Origin: an uncultured Clostridia bacterium
Lineage (GTDB): Bacteria; Bacillota; Clostridia; Oscillospirales; CAG-382
Direction of reading: 5' to 3'
NCBI GenBank assembly: GCA_905235695.1
Contig: CAJOMW010000025.1
Span: 1-10,682 of the forward strand
Length of the DNA stretch: 10,682 nt
Below, in pieces: positions 1 to 6,065 of this stretch. The number at the start of each line of letters is the position of its first letter. Position 1 is the first letter of the stretch. A program made the translations under genes and the position numbers. The notes beneath the pieces are model-generated. The model saw nothing but the letters and a program-made list of their open reading frames with translations. It was not told where the DNA came from and ran no database searches.

Positions 1-15
1 GCAGTTCTCTTTCCC

Positions 16-203
16 TTTTCTTTCTCTTACAAGAGAAAGAAAACGTGCTTTTTGCTTCTTTTTGCACGCGCAAAAAGAAGATCCCGTATTCCCCAAAGCG
101 CCAACGGCGCTTTGGATATTGCACCTGCGCTCAGCAGTAAACCATCAAATGAGTATCAAAAGCTGCGCTTTTGCCGACTGCACCTGCGCTTAGCAGAGCA
201 ACC
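16..203 (-). repeat. Dispersed BOX-like element, copy 1
   Basis: Read on the minus strand this stretch matches two other places in the window (about 5150-5315 and 10519-10672). It holds a conserved box of about 55 nt (roughly 116-170, containing the reverse complement of CATTTGATGGTTTACTGCT), then three hairpins. Hairpin A pairs 93-102 with 106-115 (10 bp, 3-nt loop). Hairpin B pairs 55-65 with 70-80 (11 bp). Hairpin C pairs 16-28 with 31-43 (13 bp, almost no loop). Next to the box is a second partial copy of its end (about 179-202 resembles 121-143). The box faces the operon to the right. No protein reading is convincing. Known BOX, ERIC or REP elements are only an analogy; I do not recognise this family by name. 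Confidence 0.8.
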
Positions 204-250
204 GAAAAAGAATATAAAAAGCGGCGTTAAAAAAATCCCCCATACCCCAT

Positions 251-279
251 TTTTCAAGGACATCTCCCCGAACTATCAT
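251..279 (+). promoter_or_regulatory. Possible promoter of the SLH/VTC operon
   Basis: TTTTCA at 251-256 and TATCAT at 274-279 are separated by 17 nt and resemble sigma-A -35 and -10 boxes (4/6 and 5/6 matches). This would give a leader of about 45 nt before the ATG at 330. The fit is modest and other AT-rich hexamers are nearby (TATAAA at 214-219, without a matching -35), so this is tentative. Confidence 0.25.
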
Positions 280-329
280 ACAGAAGGGAAAAATAAAAGC
301 CCCAAAAGACAAAAAAGGAGATGTTTTTT

Positions 330-2756
330 ATGACAAAGGCAAAACGTTTAGGAATCGCAATACCTGCGATAATCATTGTGGCATTGATAATATGCTTTAT
401 GCTTCCCATGATAGTGTCTACCGCATCTCCCGAGAGCGTGAATACGTTCACGTTTACCGATACGGGAATAACAGCAACGGACGAAACGGGAAGCGGCTAT
501 AAGATAAGCGGAACATCGCTTACCATAAACGAGGGCGGAACCTATACGGTAACCGGCTCGTGCGGCGACGGATCCGTGACCGTCAAAAAGGGCACGACGG
601 GCGTAACGCTCGTTCTCGATGACCTCTCGCTCTCTTCGAACACATCCGCTCCGCTCTCGATCAACAAAACGAGCGAGGCAACAGTTTATATCTCCGGTAA
701 AGTAACGCTCACCGACAGCGAGAATCCCGAAGATGAGGACTCGGTTGACGAAGAAGTCGCAGACGCCTTTGACGGTGCGGCAATAAAGGTAAAATCCGGC
801 GCATCCCTTGCGATAAAGGGCGACGGAACCCTCATCGCCGACGGTCAGAGCTGCAAGAACGGCATAAAGGGCGCGGCGACCTCAAAAATAGAGATAGAGG
901 ACGGCGTGACTATCATAGTCAAGGCGGCTAATAACGGCATAGCCTCCGACGGCGAGGTTATAATTTCCGGCGGCAATATCGACGTTACTGCAGAAAACGA
1001 CGGCATAAAGTCGGAGCCGGACGAGGACGATGCCGAATCAAAAGGCGAGATCTCAATAAGCGGCGGAAAAATAAAGATAACCTCCGGCGGCGACGCAGTC
1101 CAGGCAAGCGGCGCTCTCAATATAAGCGGCGGCGCATTTGACATAATCACCTTCGGCGGCTATAATAACAATAAGGCGCTCGGAGACGACTCCGCAAAGG
1201 GACTCAAGTCCGACACGGCTGTAAATATAAGCGGCGGCACGTTTGAGATAAACTCTGCGGACGATGCAGTGCACTCGGACGGCTCGGTAACGATAACAGG
1301 CGGCAAGCTCAACATCAAGAGCGGCGACGACGGTCTGCACGCAGACTATGACCTGATAATAGGAACCAAGGGCTCTGAGAGCGGTCCGGAAATAAACATA
1401 GAGACAAGCTGTGAGGGCTTCGAGGGCGCAAAGGTCGTGCTCTATTCCGGCAGCGGCTCCATAACGGCTTCGGACGACGGCATAAACGCCGCAAACAGCG
1501 ACCTTGCGGATTATGAGATAGCGATATACTTCTACGGCGGCGACTGGTACGTAAATGCGGCGGGCGACGGTCTCGACGCAGGCGGAAACGGCGGCAACCG
1601 CACGACGAACGACATATACCTGTACGGCGGAAAAGTAGAAGTGTACGGCTCAACGAACGGCGGCAACTCTGCGCTCGACTTCGACGGCACCTGCACCTAT
1701 GAGGGCGGCACACTGCTTGCGGTAGGCGTTGGCGAAATGGCTCAGCAGCCTACGAGCGGCGTATACGTAAGCTTCGGCGCACAGGGCGGATTCGGCAGCA
1801 GAGGCGGTTTCGGAGGAAATCAGACCTCATCTCAGAGCGGTTCGTTTACGATAAACAACGGCAGTAAGATAGAAATAAAGAACGCATCCGGCAAGACGCT
1901 ATACACGGCGACCGGAATAAAATACGCAAACAACGTGGTCTTTGCAAGCGAAGATATAGCTCAAGGCGAGTCATACAGCCTGTACATTGACGGCTCTCTC
2001 GCGGCGACCGCAGAAGCGGTGACCGGAAGCGGTCAGGGATCGTTCGGCGGCTTCGGCGGCAACGGCGAGGGCGGATTCCCCGGCGGAAATGGCCGCAATG
2101 GCGGCTTCCCGGGCGAAAACGGCGATGAAAACTTCGGCGGAATGCCCGGCGACAGACAAAACGGCGAATTTCGGGACGGACGTCAGAACGGCGGATTTTC
2201 CGGAGGGAAAAAGCTCCCTTTTGACGACGTAAAGGACGGCGAGTGGTATGAAGATTACGTTCGCTTCTCGTACGAGAGAGGGATAATGAACGGCGTGTCG
2301 GACAGCCTCTTCGATCCCGACGGCGGTCTAACGAGAGCAATGCTCGTGCAGATACTCTACAACCTTGAGGGAAAGCCCTCGATCGGGAACAAAGTCAGCT
2401 TTCCCGACGTCAAAAATGGTGAATGGTATGAGGACGCCGCAGCATGGGCAAAGGAAAACGGTATAACGCGCGGCTATGAAGACGGCACGTTCGGCGCAGA
2501 CGATATGGTAACTCGCGCACAGGCGGTCACGATGCTCATGAACTATGCAAAGATAAAGGGCTATGATACAGAAGGAGCCGCAGAGCTCGATTACGGCGAC
2601 GCAGACAAGGTGCCTTCCTGGGCGGCAGAGCCTATGAGGTGGGCGGTAGGAAGCGGCGTTATAAACGGAGACGGCGGTCTTCTCAGACCAAGCGACGGCG
2701 CATCCCGTGCAGAGACGGCGGCAATAATGACAAGATTTCTCGGAAACGTGAGATAG
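330..2756 (+). CDS. Secreted Cthe_2159-type carbohydrate-binding beta-helix protein with three SLH domains
   Basis: The start is the ATG at 330, giving 808 aa. An AAGGAG at 315-320 lies 9 nt upstream; the in-frame ATG at 321 touches that site and is less likely. Residues 1-35 are a basic N-terminus plus hydrophobic segment, a signal peptide or N-terminal anchor. Residues about 38-470 resemble the Cthe_2159 family (PF14262), whose founder is a right-handed beta-helix that binds calcium and acidic polysaccharide. Turns of the form [DN]-[DN]-[GA]-[ILV] recur near residues 201, 223, 254, 311, 333, 382 and 412. Residues about 565-628 are a linker rich in Gly, Phe, Asn and Pro. Three SLH repeats follow (about 629-680, 690-740, 755-805), each with an F/Y-x-D-V/A-like start and a TRA or SRAE motif. 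SLH domains bind secondary cell-wall polymer, so the protein should sit on the cell surface. It leads a likely operon with the VTC and DUF4956 genes. Ligand and exact function are not shown by sequence. Confidence 0.87.
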   Translation: MTKAKRLGIAIPAIIIVALIICFMLPMIVSTASPESVNTFTFTDTGITATDETGSGYKISGTSLTINEGGTYTVTGSCGDGSVTVKKGTTGVTLVLDDLSLSSNTSAPLSINKTSEATVYISGKVTLTDSENPEDEDSVDEEVADAFDGAAIKVKSGASLAIKGDGTLIADGQSCKNGIKGAATSKIEIEDGVTIIVKAANNGIASDGEVIISGGNIDVTAENDGIKSEPDEDDAESKGEISISGGKIKITSGGDAVQASGALNISGGAFDIITFGGYNNNKALGDDSAKGLKSDTAVNISGGTFEINSADDAVHSDGSVTITGGKLNIKSGDDGLHADYDLIIGTKGSESGPEINIETSCEGFEGAKVVLYSGSGSITASDDGINAANSDLADYEIAIYFYGGDWYVNAAGDGLDAGGNGGNRTTNDIYLYGGKVEVYGSTNGGNSALDFDGTCTYEGGTLLAVGVGEMAQQPTSGVYVSFGAQGGFGSRGGFGGNQTSSQSGSFTINNGSKIEIKNASGKTLYTATGIKYANNVVFASEDIAQGESYSLYIDGSLAATAEAVTGSGQGSFGGFGGNGEGGFPGGNGRNGGFPGENGDENFGGMPGDRQNGEFRDGRQNGGFSGGKKLPFDDVKDGEWYEDYVRFSYERGIMNGVSDSLFDPDGGLTRAMLVQILYNLEGKPSIGNKVSFPDVKNGEWYEDAAAWAKENGITRGYEDGTFGADDMVTRAQAVTMLMNYAKIKGYDTEGAAELDYGDADKVPSWAAEPMRWAVGSGVINGDGGLLRPSDGASRAETAAIMTRFLGNVR

Positions 2757-2830
2757 GGCTGCGGAATCTGAATAATAAGCGGCGGATTTATTCGTCAAAT
2801 CATTAAAAAAAGCAGAGAGGAGGTGACACG

Positions 2831-3565
2831 GTGAGCGAAATTTATAAGACGTGTTTCAGGCGAGTGGAAAAGAAGTACATAATAAACCGGGGGCAGTACG
2901 AGGCGATGCTGAAAGGCATCGAGCGGTATACCGAACCCGATGCACACGGGCAGTCGACGGTCTGCAACATCTACTATGACACCGACTTTTACCAGCTCAT
3001 CGGCACCTCTCTCGAAAATCCCTTTTACAAGGAAAAGCTCAGGGTGCGCAGCTACGGCGTGCCGGGCGACGATGACAACGTATTTATAGAGATAAAAAAG
3101 AAGTTTGACGGCGTCGTCTACAAGCGAAGGGCGGTAATGAGCGCAAAAGAAGCGAAGGAGTATCTCGGCGACGGAGCCCCTCCCGAGGACTCTCAGATAA
3201 TCCGCGAGATAGACTGGTTTATGAAGCGATACGATCCCGGACCGAAAGCCTTTATCGGGTATGAGAGAGAGGCGTACATAGGGAAGGACGATCCGAATCT
3301 TCGTATAACCTTCGACACAAACCTTCGCGGAAGGAGCGTCGATCTCGACATAGGAAGCGGAGACGGCGGCTCGCTTATAATCCCCGGGAGCGATACGATT
3401 ATGGAGATAAAGATACCCGACTGCGCTCCGATATGGCTGTGTCAGCTTCTCTCGGAAAACGGGATATTCCCGACGTCATTTTCAAAATACGGAACTTACT
3501 ACAAGCAGACGCTTTCCGGCAAGACGGGCGGCGAACACCAAAAGGAGGCTTTCATCTATGCTTAG
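2831..3565 (+). CDS. VTC-domain polyphosphate polymerase-like protein
   Basis: A GTG start at 2831 follows a strong GAGGAGGT at 2817-2824. The 244-aa product fits the VTC domain (PF09359), a triphosphate-tunnel fold that in yeast Vtc4 makes polyphosphate from ATP. Visible tunnel-type residues are E13-K14-K15 near the N-terminus, K69-x-R71-x-R73, E87 and K89-K91, K98-R99-R100, R146 in YEREAY, E192-x-K194 in MEIKIP, and K219 in SKYG. These match the basic residues and metal-binding glutamate known in the family, so it may well be active. There is no SPX domain and no membrane segment, unlike the eukaryotic VTC complex. It overlaps the downstream DUF4956 membrane gene by 8 nt, suggesting translational coupling and a physical partnership. 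The product polymer is assumed to be polyphosphate from family knowledge; bacterial VTC proteins of this type are poorly characterised. Confidence 0.9.
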   Translation: MSEIYKTCFRRVEKKYIINRGQYEAMLKGIERYTEPDAHGQSTVCNIYYDTDFYQLIGTSLENPFYKEKLRVRSYGVPGDDDNVFIEIKKKFDGVVYKRRAVMSAKEAKEYLGDGAPPEDSQIIREIDWFMKRYDPGPKAFIGYEREAYIGKDDPNLRITFDTNLRGRSVDLDIGSGDGGSLIIPGSDTIMEIKIPDCAPIWLCQLLSENGIFPTSFSKYGTYYKQTLSGKTGGEHQKEAFIYA

Positions 3566-4223
3566 TTCAATAATAACAGGAACCGAAATAACCATGAGTG
3601 CGTTTCTCATTTGTACCGCAGTATCGCTTGTGCTCGGCATATGCGCGGCTCTGCTGTGTATGTATAAAAACAGCTATTCTCAGAGCTTCGTCATTGCGCT
3701 TGCAATGCTGCCGGCGGTAGTACAGCTCATAATAATGCTGGTAAACGGCAACATAGGCGCCGGAGTTGCGGTAGCCGGAGCGTTCGGACTCGTAAGATTC
3801 CGCTCGGCGCCGGGCACGGCAAGGGAAATAGGACTCATATTCCTCGCAATGTCGATAGGACTTGCTACCGGTATGGGATATATAGCCGTCGCCGTCATAT
3901 TCTTCTTCATAATGGCGGTGTTCACGTTTCTTCTCACGGCGCTTAACTTCGGCGCCGGAAGTGCAAACGAGCGGGATCTCAAGATAACCGTCGCCGAAAA
4001 CGTGGACTACGACGGACTGTTCGACGACATACTCAAAAAATACACAAAGTCCTATGAAATTGACAGAGTAAAGACCACCAACATGGGAACGCTCTTTGAA
4101 GTGCATTATAAGATAGTGCTCAGGGACGGCAAGGTGCCTAAAGAATTTCTCGACGAGCTGAGAGTGAGAAACGGAAACCTTTCGATAGTTTGCTCGAGAC
4201 CTGTGCCGAGGGAGAGTATGTAA
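3558..4223 (+). CDS. DUF4956 multi-pass membrane protein
   Basis: The ATG at 3558 has AAAGGAGG at 3541-3548, inside the end of the VTC gene. The 221-aa protein has hydrophobic segments at about 12-35, 43-62, 66-80, 90-106 and 108-130, then a soluble tail at 140-221 of alternating beta and alpha character. The conserved stretch GLVRFRSAPGTAREIG (residues 77-92) between membrane segments is typical of DUF4956 (PF16316) and loosely recalls MgtC/SapB membrane proteins; that resemblance is only an impression. DUF4956 genes are commonly found beside VTC-domain genes in Bacillota, from my knowledge of these neighbourhoods, often also with a CotH-type kinase, which is not in this window. A role as membrane anchor or export path for the VTC product is inferred. 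It ends 2 nt before the next gene. Confidence 0.85.
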   Translation: MLSSIITGTEITMSAFLICTAVSLVLGICAALLCMYKNSYSQSFVIALAMLPAVVQLIIMLVNGNIGAGVAVAGAFGLVRFRSAPGTAREIGLIFLAMSIGLATGMGYIAVAVIFFFIMAVFTFLLTALNFGAGSANERDLKITVAENVDYDGLFDDILKKYTKSYEIDRVKTTNMGTLFEVHYKIVLRDGKVPKEFLDELRVRNGNLSIVCSRPVPRESM

Positions 4224-4225
4224 GC

Positions 4226-5080
4226 ATGAAAAAAAGACGTGCGAGGATACTCACACTTCCGCTGCTCGCCATCTCCGCTCTTATCCTGCTCGCAGGCTGT
4301 ATGAATACGGATGTCGCAGATTACTCGGGAGAGGGAACAAACATGGAAGTATATTGCTTCAGCGCCGGAAAGGCGGACTCGTTCCTGATAACGACCGAAA
4401 ACAGCGCCGTGCTCATAGACACCGGGCTAAAGGGCTTTGGCGGGGACGTGCTTGAATATCTCAAGCAGAAGGGCATAGAGAAAATAGATTACCTCATAAT
4501 CACCCACTTTGACAAGGATCACGTCGGGGGCGCGGCAAAGATAATAAATTCTATCTGCGTTGACAACGTCCTCCAGAACAACAGCCCGAAGGACAGCTCG
4601 GCTTACACAAAGTATCTGAGCGCCGTATCAAATGCGGCTATTACACCCGTTACCGTGACAGAGACCTACTGCTTCGAGCTCGACGGCGTAGGTTACGTTA
4701 TAGACGCATCCGGGAGCGAGAAATATAAGGATAAAACAAGCAACAACTGCTCTCTTATTGTGTCCGTACTCAACGGCGAGAACAAGCTGCTCTTTGCGGG
4801 CGACATTGAGAGCGAGCGGATTTGCGAGTTCATAGATTCAAACAGCACACGGTACGACCTTCTGAAGGTTCCGCACCACGGTGTCTACGATGCGTTTACC
4901 GGCTTTCTTATAGAATCAGTCGGTCCTCGGTACGCCGTCATCACCTCGTCGGACGAGGAGCCCGAGTCGGACGAAACCATAGCTGCCCTCGAAGGTGCCG
5001 GAGTGCAGGTTTTCACCACAAGAACAGCACCGGTAAAGGTAGAGAGCGACGGAGTGAACATCAGCGTCAGGTATGAGTAA
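4226..5080 (+). CDS. Metallo-beta-lactamase-fold lipoprotein, ComEC hydrolase-domain type
   Basis: The start is ATG 4226, two bases after the previous stop, with AGGGAG at 4209-4214 inside the upstream gene; an upstream in-frame TTG at 4190 would bury the signal peptide. The 284-aa product begins with a basic-hydrophobic signal and the lipobox LLAGC (Cys25), so it should be lipid-anchored on the outer face of the membrane. The mature part is a metallo-beta-lactamase fold (PF00753): AGKADSFLI at 47-55, ID65 T, the metal-binding THFDKDHVGG (His94, Asp96, Asp98, His99), AGD193 and VPHH217-218 G. The pattern resembles the C-terminal domain of ComEC/Rec2 and stand-alone relatives. Its substrate is unknown; a phosphodiester or phosphoanhydride bond would fit the context. 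All metal ligands expected for the family appear present. Confidence 0.88.
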   Translation: MKKRRARILTLPLLAISALILLAGCMNTDVADYSGEGTNMEVYCFSAGKADSFLITTENSAVLIDTGLKGFGGDVLEYLKQKGIEKIDYLIITHFDKDHVGGAAKIINSICVDNVLQNNSPKDSSAYTKYLSAVSNAAITPVTVTETYCFELDGVGYVIDASGSEKYKDKTSNNCSLIVSVLNGENKLLFAGDIESERICEFIDSNSTRYDLLKVPHHGVYDAFTGFLIESVGPRYAVITSSDEEPESDETIAALEGAGVQVFTTRTAPVKVESDGVNISVRYE

Positions 5081-5149
5081 AATCACAGGGTAATTTTACA
5101 ATGATATGTCAGGTGCTTTTGGGAATACGGCGCCTTTTATGTTCTCTTT

Positions 5150-5315
5150 CTGTTGCTCTGCCGGGCAAGGCTGCGGCTGGCGAAAGCGCAGCTTTTGATG
5201 CTCATTTGATGGTTTACTGCTAAGCGCAGGTGCAATATTCAAAGCGCCGTAGGTGCTTTGGGGAGTACGTTATGTTCTTTTTGCCGGCACAAAAAGAACC
5301 CAAAAGTGCCTTTTG
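5150..5315 (+). repeat. Dispersed BOX-like element, copy 2
   Basis: This is the plus-strand counterpart of copy 1. The TTGCTCTGC near 5153 and the box at 5185-5239 match copy 1 with only scattered changes. Hairpin A pairs 5239-5248 with 5252-5261, kept by G.U wobbles where copy 1 has Watson-Crick pairs. Hairpin B pairs 5274-5283 with 5290-5299 (10 bp); its outer pair is G-C where copy 1 has C-G. Hairpin C pairs 5301-5306 with 5310-5315 (6 bp). The A-B spacer is 12 nt, as in copy 1. It lies about 70 nt downstream of the lipoprotein gene and points away from it. Two short open frames cross it but show no recognisable protein. Confidence 0.8.
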
Positions 5316-5507
5316 CGTCGTTGCATAACGGGCTTCGCTTGCGCTACGCATATATGCCGACGGTGCCATGCCCAAGTTTACTGCCCTTACAATGGGCTAC
5401 TTCAAAAGCAGCATCTTTTGTGCCTCAACACGCCTTCAACAGTGATATATATGATTTTTTTATGTAGATAACATCAAAGGCTTATCGTTTTTTCAGTGGG
5501 GTGCTAT
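5316..5507. other. Intergenic stretch without recognised gene
   Basis: Nothing here reads as a gene. The stretch contains a 10-bp palindrome GCATATATGC at 5348-5357, a GCCC/GGGC inverted pair around 5383-5397, and an AT-rich tail. It may be an extension of the dispersed element, but the other copies cannot confirm it: copy 3 runs into the window end and copy 1 runs into the window start. Confidence 0.4.
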
Positions 5508-5549
5508 CAACTTTCCACTTTCAACTTTCAATTTTCCATTTTCCATTTT
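5508..5549 (+). repeat. Degenerate heptamer tandem repeat, six units
   Basis: Six consecutive 7-mers read CAACTTT, CCACTTT, CAACTTT, CAATTTT, CCATTTT, CCATTTT, consensus CMAYTTT. The array runs directly into TTAAAAAGCCGCA and a terminator hairpin. A three-unit array followed by the same downstream motif appears at 5579-5610, and a similar one on the minus strand near 10492-10512. Confidence 0.8.
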
Positions 5550-5550
5550 T

Positions 5551-5572
5551 AAAAAGCCGCAGGCTTTTTTTT
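5551..5572 (+). terminator. Rho-independent terminator (block 1)
   Basis: AAAAAGCC (5551-5558) pairs with GGCTTTTT (5562-5569) around a 3-nt loop, followed by further T residues. It works best in the plus direction, but the A tract on the other side makes bidirectional action possible. It lies about 470 nt downstream of the operon ending at 5080 and could stop leftover readthrough toward feoA. Confidence 0.65.
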
Positions 5573-5578
5573 AATTTT

Positions 5579-5599
5579 CAACTTTCCACTTTCAACTTT
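5579..5599 (+). repeat. Heptamer tandem repeat, three units
   Basis: CAACTTT, CCACTTT and CAACTTT repeat the first half of the six-unit array and again lead into TTAAAAGCCGCA, then a GCCGC/GCGGC hairpin (5605-5609 with 5615-5619). It looks like a partial tandem duplication of the module at 5508-5572. Confidence 0.75.
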
Positions 5600-5620
5600 T
5601 AAAAGCCGCAAACAGCGGCA

Positions 5621-5657
5621 CAAAAAGAGACCGCTGACTGTTCTTTGTCAGCGGTCT
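5621..5657 (-). terminator. feoA terminator
   Basis: On the minus strand AGACCGCTGAC (5657-5647) pairs with GTCAGCGGTCT (5638-5628) around an 8-nt loop and is followed by CTTTTTG. The 11-bp GC-rich stem plus T run is a classic intrinsic terminator. It sits 69 nt after the feoA stop and works only in the minus direction, as no T run follows on the plus strand. A second weaker hairpin (5605-5619) lies just beyond it. Confidence 0.85.
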
Positions 5658-5726
5658 GCCCAAAAGCAGAGCTTTTAGGGGGCTTTTACAGTCAATGCAG
5701 CTGTGACGCATGGCAAATCATTGCCC

Positions 5727-5954
5727 TTATTCAATTTCTTCCACTTCAATAAAATCCGCTTCTCTGTTTCTTATTGCTATAACGGCGCCCTTTATCAGGT
5801 AGGCTCTCGGATCGCCGAGCGGACTTGTTCCGACGCACACAACGTCCGAGCCTGTCACTATGCCGAGATCCTGGAGCCGCCGTCTCATATTTCCGTTTAC
5901 GAAAAGCCCCTTTACACGGACGCTCCCGTTTTCACCTGTTTCCGATAGCTTCAT
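5727..5954 (-). CDS. feoA: FeoA-domain protein (ferrous iron transport accessory), stand-alone
   Basis: The ATG at 5954 gives a 75-aa protein beginning MKLSE, the usual FeoA start and length; an in-frame TTG at 5969 would add five residues. Neither start has a strong ribosome binding site. The protein is a small SH3-like FeoA domain (PF04023): RRRLQDLGI, a PLGDPRAYLIKG stretch and a final AIRNREADFIEVE strand are typical. FeoA proteins support the FeoB ferrous iron transporter in the cytoplasm. No feoB is next to it, and the gene is followed by a terminator, so it is either a single-gene unit or regulates a FeoB encoded elsewhere. It lies 111 nt after ksgA on the same strand. The family call is firm; the role here is inferred. 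Confidence 0.88.
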   Translation of the reverse strand: MKLSETGENGSVRVKGLFVNGNMRRRLQDLGIVTGSDVVCVGTSPLGDPRAYLIKGAVIAIRNREADFIEVEEIE

Positions 5955-6001
5955 ACATATCCGCGCCAAAGTGTTCCGCGCGGTACACGTCCTTTCGATA
6001 T

Positions 6002-6061
6002 AACGTTGCCGAAGGTTATGACCTTACGTTACATTATATGCCGCTTCCCTTTACGTTGACC
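6002..6061 (-). promoter_or_regulatory. feoA leader with possible -10 and hairpin
   Basis: Between ksgA and feoA the minus strand carries TATAAT (6038-6033) as a possible -10, but the hexamer 17 nt upstream (GGTCAA) is a poor -35. Just downstream, AACGT-AAGGT (6030-6021) can pair with ACCTT (6016-6012) and ACGTT (6006-6002), a hairpin with a 5-nt bulge in the leader. feoA may thus be transcribed separately from ksgA. No known riboswitch is recognised. Confidence 0.3.
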
Positions 6062-6065
6062 GAAG

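Noticed and set aside
321..329. ATG at 321 as start of the SLH protein
   Set aside because: It directly abuts the AAGGAG site; ATG 330 has the proper 9-nt spacing.
52..333. Open frame of 93 codons on the plus strand
   Set aside because: It runs through the hairpins and box of the dispersed element; parallel translations of the box in the other copies look similar only because the DNA is repeated.
1846..2340. Minus-strand frame of 164 codons, and similar ones at 1315-1713 and 9546-10127
   Set aside because: Arginine/serine-rich or otherwise low-complexity translations opposite well-supported genes; shadows caused by codon bias.
4190..4225. TTG at 4190 as start of the MBL lipoprotein
   Set aside because: It would add 12 residues before the signal peptide; ATG 4226 places the basic residues and lipobox correctly.
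5253..5471. Two overlapping small frames (72 and 69 codons)
   Set aside because: Both cross the hairpins of copy 2, have no ribosome binding site of note and no recognisable domain.
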